Of a DNA stretch of 64,000 nt, positions 44,664-54,700 are shown in pieces. The position numbers were made by a program, and so were the translations under genes. The DNA comes from Acidisoma silvae (GTDB lineage Bacteria > Pseudomonadota > Alphaproteobacteria > Acetobacterales > Acetobacteraceae): positions 124,001-188,000 of the forward strand of contig NZ_JAESVB010000006.1 of assembly GCF_020618775.1 (NCBI RefSeq), given 5' to 3'. Numbering within the stretch: the first letter of the stretch is position 1; the number at the start of each line of letters is the position of its first letter. The notes below the pieces were generated by a model. It was not told the DNA's origin, made no database searches, and was given only the letters and a program-made list of their open reading frames with translations.

Positions 44664-45878
44664 ATGCCTCAGATCGAAAAGACAGCGACGGCTGCCCCGC
44701 ATCACCGGGCAACCGGCCCCGCGCGTCTGCGCCTGACCCGCAACCGGGCGGGCGATGCCGCGTCCGCTCCGGCGACACCGACCCTCGCCCGCTCCGGGCG
44801 CGGCGCCACCACCAATCCCGGCGTGCGCTTCGAGACGCAGCAGGCCGTGGCCGTGGATGACGGCTGGGGATCGCTCGACGCCTGTTTCGGTGACCTGCCA
44901 CCGCTGGAAACGACGCTGATCCGGGACAGTTCGCGCACCGCCATCGCCCGCAACAGCAGCCCCGATTTGGGATTTGACCGGTCAATCAACCCCTATCGCG
45001 GCTGTGAGCATGGCTGCATCTATTGCTTCGCCCGGCCCAGCCACGCCTATCTGGGCTATTCACCCGGTCTCGATTTCGAAACGAAACTGCTGTTCAAGCC
45101 GGAGATCGCGAGCCTGCTGGCGAAGGAACTGTGCCGGCCGTCCTATGAGGCGAAGCCCATCACGCTCGGCGCCAATACCGACCCGTATCAGCCGATCGAG
45201 CGGCGGCTGCAACTGACGCGGCAGGTGCTGGAGGTGCTGCGCGATTTCGGCCACCCGGTCAGCATCGTCACCAAATCCGCGCTGGTGCTGCGCGACCTCG
45301 ACATCCTGCGCGACATGGCGGCGCGCGGACTGGCGCATGTCTATCTGTCCATTACCACGCTGGACCCGGCTCTGGCACGCGTGATGGAGCCCCGCGCCTC
45401 GGCGCCGCATCTGCGGCTGCGGGCGGTGGCCGCATTGAAACAGGCCGGCGTGCCGGTGGGCGTTCTGTCGGCGCCGATGATCCCCGGCCTGAACGATGTC
45501 GAGCTGGAAGCGATCATCGCGGCCTCGGCCGAAGCGGGCGCCAGCCGGGCCGGCTATGTCATGCTGCGCCTGCCGCTGGAATTGCGGGAGATGTTCGAGG
45601 CCTGGCTGCACCAGCATGTACCGGCCCGCGCCGCGCATGTGCTGAGCCTGGTGCGGCAGGTGCGCGGCGGCGCGCTGTATGACGCGCGTTTCGGCCAGCG
45701 CTTTACCGGCACCGGCGCCTATGCCGATCTGATCGCCCAGCGCTTTCAGATGGCAAGCCGCCGCCACGGCCTGAACGGCGGCATGGCGAAGCTGGACGTG
45801 TCGCAGTTCCACGTGCCGGAGCGGTTTCGCGCGACGCCTGCGTCGGCCAAGCCAGAAAAGCAGATGTCGCTGTTCTGA
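44664..45878 (+). CDS. PA0069-family radical SAM protein (SplB-related) with C-terminal clamp-like motif
   Basis: Radical SAM enzyme of 404 residues. The iron-sulfur motif CxxxCxxC is CEHGCIYC (residue ~117), in NPYRGCEHGCIYCFARPSHAYLG; the SPL-like region continues with ITLGANTDPYQPIE and VSIVTKSALVLRDLD. Related proteins include spore photoproduct lyase, which repairs DNA, but the substrate of this family is not known. The last residues, KQMSLF, match the sliding-clamp-binding pattern Q-x-(S/D)-L-F. AGGAGG lies just upstream of ATG 44664. Confidence 0.88.
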   Translation: MPQIEKTATAAPHHRATGPARLRLTRNRAGDAASAPATPTLARSGRGATTNPGVRFETQQAVAVDDGWGSLDACFGDLPPLETTLIRDSSRTAIARNSSPDLGFDRSINPYRGCEHGCIYCFARPSHAYLGYSPGLDFETKLLFKPEIASLLAKELCRPSYEAKPITLGANTDPYQPIERRLQLTRQVLEVLRDFGHPVSIVTKSALVLRDLDILRDMAARGLAHVYLSITTLDPALARVMEPRASAPHLRLRAVAALKQAGVPVGVLSAPMIPGLNDVELEAIIAASAEAGASRAGYVMLRLPLELREMFEAWLHQHVPARAAHVLSLVRQVRGGALYDARFGQRFTGTGAYADLIAQRFQMASRRHGLNGGMAKLDVSQFHVPERFRATPASAKPEKQMSLF

Positions 45879-45932
45879 CCGGACAGGACTAGATTGCCGC
45901 TGCGGTTTTTCGACATCTCAGGGAGACGTGCC

Positions 45933-46313
45933 TTGACCGAGAAGACGATCAAAATACCCGGCCCCGACCATCCGATCAGCGTCGAGGCCAATCCGAAACG
46001 CATCGTCGTCACGCTTGGCGGCAAAGTCATCGCGGATAGCAAATCCGCCCTGACCCTGCGTGAAGCGAATTATCCGGCGGTGCAGTATATTCCGCGCGCC
46101 GATGTGGCGATGGACCTGCTGCAACGCTCGGCGACCGCAAGCTATTGCCCCTATAAGGGCGAGGCGTCCTATTTCAGCATCAAGGCCGGCGAAACGGCAT
46201 CCGCCGGCGCGATCTGGACCTATGAAGCGCCCTACCCGTCCGTCGCCGGGATTAAGGATCACCTCGCCTTCTATCCCAGCCGCGTCGACGCCATCACCGA
46301 ACAGGCGGACTGA
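45933..46313 (+). CDS. DUF427 family protein
   Basis: Small single-domain protein of ~126 residues. The family pattern is clear: IPGPDHPISVEANPKRIVVT, VYIPR-type VQYIPRADV, and ATASYCPYKGEASYFSI with the conserved Cys-Pro-Tyr-Lys-Gly, then WTYEAPYPSV and HLAFYPSRVD. Function unknown. TTG 45933 has GGGAGA at 45921-45926, 6 bases away. It starts 55 bp after the radical SAM stop and may be cotranscribed. Confidence 0.85.
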   Translation: MTEKTIKIPGPDHPISVEANPKRIVVTLGGKVIADSKSALTLREANYPAVQYIPRADVAMDLLQRSATASYCPYKGEASYFSIKAGETASAGAIWTYEAPYPSVAGIKDHLAFYPSRVDAITEQAD

Positions 46314-46323
46314 CGGCCGGAGT

Positions 46324-46902
46324 TCAGGCAGCGGCGCTTCCGTCCAACGGCGCGGGCGGCACAACGACCTCCACGCGACCGGTCGCGACGCCATAGACCA
46401 GACCCGCGACCCAGGCGCCGGTCTTCTTCGGATTGCGTTTAAGGGCAGCGACATCCATGGCGACCGAGGCATAAGGGTCAGTGATCGCCATCTCCGCGAG
46501 GCCCGCGACTGTCGTGCCCAAATGCTTGGCCAGCAGATCCGGCGCCTGGGCCATGCAATGGCGAATGCCGCAATCGGTGTGATGCAGCACGACGAAGGTC
46601 CATTCGGGCCCCATATCGCCGTCCATCGCGCGCACGACCGCGCGCAGCAGCGCCATGGTCTGCAATGTTCCCGGATCGGTGCGGCCGCCGACATTGCGGA
46701 TGATGGCGGCCTCCCCCGGCGTCAGGTTGAAAATGTCGAAAGGATCGACGCGCGGATCGGCGCAGGTAAGGATGGTCGTCTTGCGTGACGGCATCATCCT
46801 CAATCCGGCGACAAAGCCCTCGGCCACGTAATCATCGTTACGGCAAGTCAATCCGCTTATGATGTCAGACGTCACGCGCGCCTCCTGATTCTGATAAGAC
46901 AT
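46324..46902 (-). CDS. Beta-class carbonic anhydrase
   Basis: Interconverts CO2 and bicarbonate. The zinc ligands are present: TCADPRVDP (Cys plus the Asp-Arg dyad) and LHHTDCGIRH (His and Cys), with RNVGGRTD between. 192 residues, short type. ATG 46902 (MSYQNQEARV) is chosen over the earlier in-frame 46977, whose added residues are not family-like. Divergent from the GlxA regulator. Confidence 0.88.
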   Translation of the reverse strand: MSYQNQEARVTSDIISGLTCRNDDYVAEGFVAGLRMMPSRKTTILTCADPRVDPFDIFNLTPGEAAIIRNVGGRTDPGTLQTMALLRAVVRAMDGDMGPEWTFVVLHHTDCGIRHCMAQAPDLLAKHLGTTVAGLAEMAITDPYASVAMDVAALKRNPKKTGAWVAGLVYGVATGRVEVVVPPAPLDGSAAA

Positions 46903-47111
46903 GCTATCGATTGTCGCATCGCCAGTATCGACATAACGGAATACAATCTGTCTGGACCGCATGTTCATGAAGCCCAATTCAGATTGGTGGACTGGATTGA
47001 TGCTTTACTGACCTGATTGATAAGAACGGCATTTATTATTTCTCTGATAGCAAGCTTTACCCTCGCACCAAATGTCATATACCCCTCGTTTCGGGTCACA
47101 AAGGTATCGCC

Positions 47112-48059
47112 ATGCTCACGGTCGGCTTTGTCGTCTCCCCCGGCTTTCCGATCATGAGCCTGGCCGCGCTCTCGGTCTTCGAATTCGCCAATGTCAGCAC
47201 GGGGCGGGATTGCTATGACATCCATATCCTGTCCGAAACAGGCGGTCCCATTCGCACCGCCATGGGCACAAGCCTGGAAACGGCAGCATGGGGCGAGCGG
47301 CATTTCGACACGCTGATCATCGGCGGCAATACGGCCGTGCACCCGACCTCCGCTGGCCTGCAAAGCTTCATCACGGCGGCCGCCCGCACCTCCCGCCGTC
47401 TTTCCTCCATCTGTACCGGCGTCTTCGCCTTGGCCGATACCGGCGTGCTGGGACAGCGGCGTGTGACCACGCACTGGCTGTTTACCGAAGACTTCGCAAA
47501 CCGCTTCCCCGATCTGCGCCTAGACAGGGATCGCATCTTCATCGTCGACGGCCCGATCTGGACAGCGGCCGGCAATAGCGCCGGCATCGACCTGACGCTG
47601 GCCATGCTCGAGATGGATTACGGCGCGGCGCTTGCGCATGACGTCGCGCGGATCATGGTCGTCGACCATCTGCGTCCCGGTGCCGGGTCCCAGCATTCGG
47701 CCATGCTGGCCATGAAACCCCGATCGGACCGCATCCAGGCGGCACTGGCCCATGCGCGGCAGAATTTGCAGGCGGTCCTGTCGGTGGAGGTGCTGGCCCA
47801 GGTCGCGGGGCTCAGCCCCCGACAGTTCAGCCGCGCCTTTCAGGCGGAAACCGGCACCTCACCCGCCAAGGCGATCGAGACCCTGCGCATCGAGGCCGCG
47901 CAATTGATGATCGCGCAAAGCTGCCACCCTATCGAAATCATTGCGGCAGAAAGCGGTTTCGGAGACCAGGAGCGGATGCGCCGCGCCTTCCTCCGCGGTC
48001 TCGGGCGGCCGCCGCAGGCAGTCCGCGCCCAGGCGAAAGCGCGGAGCGCACGGGGCTAG
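47112..48059 (+). CDS. GlxA-family AraC transcriptional regulator (DJ-1/PfpI plus HTH)
   Basis: 315 residues. N-terminal DJ-1/PfpI-like sensing domain (residues 1-~190), with the nucleophile elbow SSICTGVFALADTGVLGQRR. The C-terminal AraC-type double HTH (~220-305) is VEVLAQVAGLSPRQFSRAFQAETG and IIAAESGFGDQERMRRAFLRGLG. GlxA-type regulators often control catabolism of quaternary amines or arginine; the target here is unknown. Confidence 0.92.
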   Translation: MLTVGFVVSPGFPIMSLAALSVFEFANVSTGRDCYDIHILSETGGPIRTAMGTSLETAAWGERHFDTLIIGGNTAVHPTSAGLQSFITAAARTSRRLSSICTGVFALADTGVLGQRRVTTHWLFTEDFANRFPDLRLDRDRIFIVDGPIWTAAGNSAGIDLTLAMLEMDYGAALAHDVARIMVVDHLRPGAGSQHSAMLAMKPRSDRIQAALAHARQNLQAVLSVEVLAQVAGLSPRQFSRAFQAETGTSPAKAIETLRIEAAQLMIAQSCHPIEIIAAESGFGDQERMRRAFLRGLGRPPQAVRAQAKARSARG

Positions 48060-48180
48060 ACGGCGCCCTGAATGATGGCAACGCCCAAGTCGCGGAAAGG
48101 GGCCAGCCGAGCGGGCGCGGCATTGCCTCCGCATGATATTGCACGTTTTGTCGCGCAATCACCGCTGGCTGGAGACTGAC

Positions 48181-48762
48181 ATGAGCATTGCCGACCGCGT
48201 TCAGGTGCATGAGGTGCAGACACTTTCAGCCGATTGGTATGTGCTGAAAAAGACCCGTTTCAGCTTCCGCCGCAGCGACGGCGCCTGGCAGGAGCAATGG
48301 CGGGAGACCTATGATCGCGGCAATGGCGCGACCATCCTGCTCTATAATCGCGACCGGCGGACGGTCATCCTCACCCGCCAGTTCCGCTATCCGGCCTTCG
48401 TCAACGGCCATGACGATCTGATGATCGAAACGCCCGCCGGTCTGCTGGATGCGGCCGAGCCCGAGGCCCGCATCCGCGCCGAGGTGGAGGAGGAAACCGG
48501 CTTCCGTGTCGGCACCGTCGAGCCGATTTTCGATGCCTTCATGAGCCCCGGCTCGGTGACCGAAAAGCTGCATTTCTTCGTCGCGCCCTATGAACCGCAG
48601 GACAAGGTCGGCGCCGGCGGCGGCAATATCGAGGAAGGCGAGGATATCGGCCTGCTGGAGATGGATATCGATGCGGCGCTCGTCGCCATCCGTAGCGGCA
48701 TGATCTGCGACGCCAAGACCATCATGCTGCTGCAATACGCGGCGCTTCACATCTTCCGCTGA
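48181..48762 (+). CDS. nudK: GDP-mannose pyrophosphatase NudK (Nudix hydrolase)
   Basis: Hydrolyses GDP-mannose to GMP and mannose 1-phosphate. The sequence ETYDRGNGATILLYN, the Nudix box AGLLDAAEPEARIRAEVEEETGFRV and the late NIEEGEDI match the NudK subgroup. The residue before the first metal Glu in the box is Ala. 193 residues, normal. ATG 48181 starts the domain (MSIADRVQVHE), although the frame is open from 48133. Confidence 0.88.
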   Translation: MSIADRVQVHEVQTLSADWYVLKKTRFSFRRSDGAWQEQWRETYDRGNGATILLYNRDRRTVILTRQFRYPAFVNGHDDLMIETPAGLLDAAEPEARIRAEVEEETGFRVGTVEPIFDAFMSPGSVTEKLHFFVAPYEPQDKVGAGGGNIEEGEDIGLLEMDIDAALVAIRSGMICDAKTIMLLQYAALHIFR

Positions 48763-48820
48763 AGGGTCTCTTTCCAGAAAGCCGCGCCTATCTCATTGTC
48801 GTCGTGAGATGAGGCAGCAG

Positions 48821-50278
48821 ATGGCGCGCGTGACGAAAAGCAAGACGAAACAGGCACCGGTCCTGCTGTGGTTCCGGCGCGATCTGCGGCTGACCGACCA
48901 GGATGCCGTGGCGGCGGCGGCGGAATCCGGCGCGCCGGTTATCCCTGTCTTCATCCTCGATGACAGCGACCGCAAACCGCAGCGCGCCATCGGCGGGGCC
49001 GCCCGCTGGTGGCTGCATCACAGCCTGGAAAGCCTGGCCGGCAGCCTGGACAAGCTGGGCAGCCCGCTGATCCTGCGCCGAGGCGACGCGGTCGAGACCA
49101 TCCTGGCGCTGGTGCAGGAAACCGGGGCTGAGGCCATCCATACCGGTTTCATGCCCGACCCCGGTGATCGCGCGACGGATAAGGCCATTGCCGAAGCCCT
49201 GGAACGGCAGGATTGCCGTCTGCATCGCCATCGCACCGCGCTGCTGCACGATCCGCACAAGATCAAAACCCAGACGGGCAATCCGTTCCGCGTCTTCACG
49301 CCCTTTTCCAAGGCTTTCGAGGCGCAGGTGCATGTGCGTCCGCCCGCTCCCGCGCCGAAACATCTCATCCCCAGCACCCAGACGAAATCGGACAAGCTCG
49401 CGGATTGGGAACTGCTGCCGACCATCCCCTGGGACAAGGGCATGGCCGAGGAATGGACGCCCGGTGAGGCGGGCGCTGGGGTGCGGCTGGCCGATTTCGT
49501 GGCCGATGCCGTGAACGATTACGAAAAGGGCCGCGATATTCCGGGCGATGCCGGCACGTCCCGCCTATCGCCGCATCTGCATTGGGGCGAGATTTCGCCC
49601 TGGCAGGTTTGGGAAGTGGTGGGCGAGGCCAAGGGCCATGGCGGTGTCGCGACCTACCGGCGCGAATTGATCTGGCGGGAATTCGCGGCCCATCTGCTGT
49701 GGCATTTTCCGCAAATCACCGACCAGCCTTTACGCCCGGAATTTGCCGAATTTCCCTGGCGGGAGGACCATGCCGGCGAGACGGCCTGGCAGCGCGGCCA
49801 GACCGGCATTCCCATCGTCGATGCCGGCATGCGGGAACTGTGGGCGCTGGGCTGGATGCATAACCGCGTCCGCATGATCGTCGCCTCGCTATTGGTGAAG
49901 CACCTCCTCATTCCCTGGAAGGACGGAGAAAACTGGTTCTGGGATACGCTGGTCGATGCCGACCTCGCCGCCAATTGCGTGAACTGGCAATGGGTCGCGG
50001 GCTGCGGGGCGGATGCCGCGCCCTTTTTCCGCATCTTCAATCCCGTGTTGCAAGGCAAGAAGTTCGACCCCAGCGGCCGCTATGTGCGGGACTGGGTGCC
50101 GGAACTGGCGAAACTGCCCGACGCCTATATCCATGAACCCTGGACGGCGCCGGAGGCCGTGCTGCGCGCCGCCGGGGTGAGGTTGGGCGTAACCTACCCG
50201 ATGCCGGTGGTGGACTTGGCCGCTGGCCGCGCAAGGGCGCTGGCTGCGCTGAAACAGGCGACAGGACGCGGCAGCTGA
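48821..50278 (+). CDS. phrB: Deoxyribodipyrimidine photolyase (class I CPD type)
   Basis: Light-driven DNA repair enzyme reversing cyclobutane pyrimidine dimers with FADH-. The N-terminal antenna domain starts LLWFRRDLRLTDQDAV. The C-terminal FAD domain has TSRLSPHLHWGEISP, TYRRELIWREFAAHLLWHFP, GMRELWALGWMHNRVRM and DADLAANCVNWQWVAGCGADAAPFFRIFNP. The tryptophan-rich electron-transfer pattern of photolyases is preserved. ATG 48821 has GAGG at 48811-48814; an ATG at 48809 is possible. The stop overlaps the next gene by one base. Confidence 0.93.
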   Translation: MARVTKSKTKQAPVLLWFRRDLRLTDQDAVAAAAESGAPVIPVFILDDSDRKPQRAIGGAARWWLHHSLESLAGSLDKLGSPLILRRGDAVETILALVQETGAEAIHTGFMPDPGDRATDKAIAEALERQDCRLHRHRTALLHDPHKIKTQTGNPFRVFTPFSKAFEAQVHVRPPAPAPKHLIPSTQTKSDKLADWELLPTIPWDKGMAEEWTPGEAGAGVRLADFVADAVNDYEKGRDIPGDAGTSRLSPHLHWGEISPWQVWEVVGEAKGHGGVATYRRELIWREFAAHLLWHFPQITDQPLRPEFAEFPWREDHAGETAWQRGQTGIPIVDAGMRELWALGWMHNRVRMIVASLLVKHLLIPWKDGENWFWDTLVDADLAANCVNWQWVAGCGADAAPFFRIFNPVLQGKKFDPSGRYVRDWVPELAKLPDAYIHEPWTAPEAVLRAAGVRLGVTYPMPVVDLAAGRARALAALKQATGRGS

Positions 50279-50739
50279 TGGACCCTGCCGCCGCCGCCCC
50301 GCCCGTCTCGCCGCTTGAATGGGCCATGCTGGCCATCGGCCTGGTACTGGCGCTGCTGGTTCTGGTGCTGCGGCGAGGACCGGCACCGTCACGCCGCCGG
50401 CGCTGGCTGACAACCGCCTTGCTGACGCTGAGCTGCCTGCTGACCACCGTCGGGCTTGGCGCGATCCTGACCAGCCATAGCCTTGCCCTGGCCGAACTGA
50501 CCAACCAGACCTGGTTCATCCTGCCAATGATCGCTTTGGCGATCCTGGCCTTCATCGCGAAACAGACCGTGGGCATCTTCTACGGCGTGGTGGAGATCAT
50601 CGTCGCACTGCTGATGTTCTGGTTTTCGGTGCGCGCCCATAATGACAGCCTGCTGGTCAAGGGGCTGACACTCTCCTCCGGCGTTTACGTTTTTGTGCGC
50701 GGGATGGAGACCGTGCGGAACGGGTTGCGGCGCCGCTGA
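50278..50739 (+). CDS. Small multi-span membrane protein, function unknown
   Basis: 153 residues with about four hydrophobic helices: MLAIGLVLALLVLVLRRG, LLTLSCLLTTVGLGAIL, FILPMIALAILAFIA, and GVVEIIVALLMFWFSV. Basic Arg runs follow the first helix. No family recognised. It starts at the TGATG junction with phr, so it is translated in the same mRNA, which may be significant or may only reflect compact packing. Confidence 0.65.
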   Translation: MDPAAAAPPVSPLEWAMLAIGLVLALLVLVLRRGPAPSRRRRWLTTALLTLSCLLTTVGLGAILTSHSLALAELTNQTWFILPMIALAILAFIAKQTVGIFYGVVEIIVALLMFWFSVRAHNDSLLVKGLTLSSGVYVFVRGMETVRNGLRRR

Positions 50740-50803
50740 GACGGCTTGCAACTTCGCCCTGCCGACCTATCTCCTGGTCATAACAAGCTTGGGGACAACT
50801 GCC

Positions 50804-51040
50804 ATGGGCCGCAGCACTTTCTCTTCCTCCGCCCGCGACACCGCGGGCCGCATTCAGGACGCCGTCGGCGATTTCGCGGATGACGCGCAGGACGAAGCCC
50901 GCCGCCGTTACCGCAGCGCGCGTGGGCAGGCCGAGGGCTATGTCGAGGAAGCCACCGACCGTATCCGCGAACAGCCGCTGGTCGCCGGCCTTGCCATTCT
51001 CGCCATCGGCTATCTGCTCGGCCGCCTTCGCATTCTGTAA
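50804..51040 (+). CDS. ElaB/YqjD (DUF883)-like tail-anchored protein
   Basis: 78-residue protein. An amphipathic helical, charged region (AGRIQDAVGDFADDAQDEAR) is followed by a C-terminal membrane helix (PLVAGLAILAIGYLLGRL). This matches the layout of DUF883 inner-membrane proteins that associate with ribosomes in E. coli, and the first half also looks like CsbD stress proteins. Assignment is by architecture. ATG 50804 opens the conserved part; the frame runs from 50693 without ribosome site. Confidence 0.65.
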   Translation: MGRSTFSSSARDTAGRIQDAVGDFADDAQDEARRRYRSARGQAEGYVEEATDRIREQPLVAGLAILAIGYLLGRLRIL

Positions 51041-51078
51041 ATCTTGATGCGCGAGGCTCGCTGGCCGAGACTGCCGGC

Positions 51079-51747
51079 ATGAGCATCGACACGACATCCG
51101 AGCAAGCCCGGAGGCCAGCCTCCGGGCTTTTGCTTGCCCGCCTGGCGCTGGAATTCGCCGCCATCTTCATCGGCGGCCCCCTGGCCATCCTGGCCATTCA
51201 TCGCGGCGGCATTCTGTTTCTGGTGCTGTGGCTGGGCGCGCTGATCGCCTGGGCCGGCACGCGCGGCCGTCCGGCCTTGCCCAAACCTGCCCTGCGGCGT
51301 GAGATCAGAGGCATTCTGATCCGCTTCGCCGTGCTGGCGCCGGCGATCACGCTGGTGACCTGGGCCGCCTTCCCGCATCTGTTCCTCAGCCTGCCGCGCC
51401 AGCGCCCGTTATTCTGGGCGCTGATCATGGTGCTGTATCCGCTGCTGTCGGTCTGGCCGCAGGAAATGCTGTATCGCAGCCTGCTGTTTCACCGCTATCG
51501 CGCGCTGTTTCGCAGCGATGTCGCGCTGATCGTGGCGAGCGCCATCGCCTTCGGCTTCGCGCATATTATCTTCTTGAACTGGATCGCCATCGCCATGACG
51601 GCGGCCGGCGGATTGCTGTTCGCGCGGGACTATGCGCGGCACCGGTCATTGCCGCTGACCTGCCTGGAACATAGTCTTTACGGTTGCCTGATCTTCACCG
51701 TGGGCCTGGGCCGGTTTTTCTATACGGGCGCGGCCTGGCATCATTAA
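51079..51747 (+). CDS. CPBP-family intramembrane protease
   Basis: Probable glutamic membrane peptidase of the CPBP/ABI family, 222 residues with about six helices. The catalytic helix reads WPQEMLYRSLLFHRY, with Gln-Glu in place of the more common Glu-Glu, and the second motif is GFAHIIFLNW (His, Asn). The PQE(x)3R variant is common in proteobacterial members. ATG 51079 is the only ATG; a TTG at 51130 is possible. A strong terminator hairpin lies across codons 9-18. Confidence 0.78.
   Translation: MSIDTTSEQARRPASGLLLARLALEFAAIFIGGPLAILAIHRGGILFLVLWLGALIAWAGTRGRPALPKPALRREIRGILIRFAVLAPAITLVTWAAFPHLFLSLPRQRPLFWALIMVLYPLLSVWPQEMLYRSLLFHRYRALFRSDVALIVASAIAFGFAHIIFLNWIAIAMTAAGGLLFARDYARHRSLPLTCLEHSLYGCLIFTVGLGRFFYTGAAWHH
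51104..51131 (+). terminator. Rho-independent terminator inside the 5' end of the CPBP gene
   Basis: AAGCCCGGAGGC-CA-GCCTCCGGGCTT (51104-51129), a 12-bp perfect stem running into TTTT. It lies 64 bp after the DUF883-like gene stop and within the first ~18 codons of the CPBP reading frame. It therefore either ends upstream transcription or attenuates the CPBP gene. Confidence 0.8.
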
Positions 51748-51780
51748 CTTGCACAAGCAACCGCATCGTCATGGAAGAGT

Positions 51781-54700
51781 TTAAATCTCCTCCACCGCCG
51801 AAATGCCCGGCATCACCTTCAAAGCCGCCGCCAGACGTGGTGACACATTGAAGCGGCCCGGCAGCCGGATTTCCGCCTCGCGCGCCGCATCCAGGCGGGG
51901 ATGCAGAATAACCTCGCCGCGCCCGGTGCCTTCCTGCATCAGCAGGGCACGAATATGGTCGACCGCCGAGGTTTCCGACAGCCAGACGCGCATGCCGACG
52001 CCCGCGCCCGCCGCCGCCTTTTCCAGCGATGTCACGTCCTGGGCCGTGATGCGCAGCGCGTCACCGTCCATCCGCAGGTCGACCGTCACCAGCAGCGCCA
52101 TGCCTTCGCGCAGGAATTCCTGAGAGCGCGACAGCACTTCCGAGAACATCGTCACCTCGAAACTGCCGCCGCCGTCGGACAGGCGCAGCCAGGCCATGCG
52201 TCCACCGGTCTTGGTCGGCCGCACCTTGGGTGACCCGACAACAATACCCGCGACCTTGACGCGGCCGACGCCGCTTTCGGCCGCCGTCTGCAAGCGCGCG
52301 CTGATCGTGACGCCCAGGCGCTTCAGCGTCGATCCGAAACTATCCAGCGGATGACTGGTGAGATGAAAGCCGATCGCCTCGGCCTCGAATCCCAGCCTAT
52401 CCAGCATCGGCCAGTCCAGCAGATCCGGCAGGCGCAGCGGCTCGGGCTTGGCATCCGCGCCACCGAAAAGGCCGATCTGCCCGCTGCCGCGATCCTCGGC
52501 GGTGGCCTGCGCGCGCTTGAGCAGGATTTCCGCCCCCGCGAACAACCGCGCGCGATTATTGTCGATATGGTCGAAGGCCCCAGCCTTGATGAGATTTTCC
52601 AGCTGCATCTTGTTGAGCAGCTTGGGGTCCACACGTTCGGAAAACTCGGCCAGACTGTCGAAGGCCTTTTTGCCGCGCGCGGCCGTTACCGCCTCCATCG
52701 CTGCCTGGCCCACGCGCTTGACGGCGGCCAAAGCGTAACGGATGGCCAGCTTGCCGTCCGGCAGACGCTCCACCGTAAAATCGGCACCCGACTTATTGAT
52801 ATCGGGCGGCAGAATGGTGATGCCCATGCGGTTCGCTTCCTGCCGGAAGGCCGCCAGCTTGTCGGTATTGCTGATGGCAAGACTCATACAGGCGGCGATA
52901 AAGGGCACCGGATGGTTGGCCTTCATCCAGGCCGTCTGATAGGCGACCAGGGCGTAAGCGGCGGCGTGAGATTTGTTGAAGCCGTAATCGGCGAATTTCG
53001 CCATAAGGTCGAAAATCTCGCCGGCTTTGGCATCGTCGATACCCTGCGCCAGCGCGCCGGTGGTGAAAATCTCGCGCTGCTTTTCCATCTCCGCGCGGAT
53101 CTTCTTGCCCATGGCGCGGCGCAGCAGGTCGGCGCCGCCCAGGCTGTAGCCGCCCAGCTTCTGAGCGATCTGCATGACCTGTTCCTGATAGACCATGATG
53201 CCATAGGTCTCAGACAGGACGTCATGAATGTCCGGGTGCGGCGGTTCCCAGGCCTCGCCATGCTTGCGCTGGCAATAGGCCGGGATATTGGCCATCGGCC
53301 CCGGGCGATACAGCGCCACCGCCGCGATCAGATCCTCGAAGCGGTCAGGACGCATTTGGCGCAACACGTCGCGCATGCCCTGGCTTTCAAACTGGAAGAC
53401 GCCGCCCGCGTCACCCCGCGCCAGCATCTCGTAGGTCGGCGCGTCATCCAGCGGCAGCGCGTCGATATCGACCTCGATATCCAGCCCCTTCAGGAAGGTG
53501 ATGGCGCGACGAATGATGGTCAGCGTCGTCAGGCCCAGGAAGTCGAACTTCACCAGGCCGGCCTGTTCGACATGCTTCATGGAATATTGCGTGACCAGGA
53601 AGTCCGAACGCGGATCCTTGTAGAGCGGCACAAGCTCCGTCAGCGGACGGTCACCGATGACGACGCCGGCGGCATGGGTCGAGGCGTGACGATACAAGCC
53701 TTCCAGCTGTAGCGCGATTTCCAGCAGCCGGCGCACGCTTTCATCCTCGTCGCGCATCTGCTGCAACTTGGGCTCGCCGTCCACCGCCTCTTTCAGCGTC
53801 ACGGGCTTGGCCGGATTGTTCGGGATCAGCTCAGCGACGCGGTTGACCTGGCCGAAGGGCAGGCCCAACACGCGGCCGACGTCGCGCACCGCCGCGCGGG
53901 CCTGCAATTTACCATAGGTGATGATCTGCGCGACACGGTCCGACCCGTATTCGCCGCGCACATAGGAAATCACCTCATCGCGGCGATCCTGGCAGAAGTC
54001 GATGTCGAAGTCAGGCATCGAGACGCGTTCAGGATTGAGGAAGCGTTCAAACAGCAGGCTGAAGCGCAAAGGATCGAGCGCGGTAATGGACAGGGCGAAA
54101 GCGACCAGCGAACCGGCGCCCGACCCACGGCCCGGCCCCACCGGAATGTCCCGCGCCTTGGCCCATTGAATGAAGTCGGCGACGATCATGAAATAGCCGG
54201 GGAAGCCCATGCGCGCGATGACGCCAAGCTCAAAGTCCAGCCGTTCCTTGTAGATGTTGGCCTTGTCGTCATCCATCTTTTCGCGCGCGATATACTGGTC
54301 GAGGCCGGTATGGGCCATGGCGCGCACCGTCTCCTCCTCCGTCATGCCTTCCTGCACCTTGGGGCAGACGGGCAGCAGCGGCTTGCGGCTCTCAGCCATG
54401 ACAGCGCAACGCCGTGCTATGGCCAGCGTATTGTCGCAGGCTTCCGGCAGATCCGCGAAGAGTTCGCGCATCACGGCGGCGGGCTTGAACCAATGTTCCG
54501 GCGTGACATGGCGACGGTCGGCTTCCGACAGCACGCGGCCTTCGGCGATGCAAAGCAGCGCGTCATGGGCCTGATGCATGCTGGCATTGGCGAAGTAGCA
54601 GTCATTGGCGGCGACGATGGGCAGGCCGATTTCATCCGCCAGCGCCAGAATGCCGGGCTCGATGGCTTTTTCGATGGAAAGCCCGTGGCGGTGCAGTTCC

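Noticed and set aside
51079-51140. Reading the CPBP N-terminal hairpin as an rRNA/tRNA-like element
   Set aside because: A simple 12-bp stem with a 2-base loop plus T tract is best explained as a terminator.
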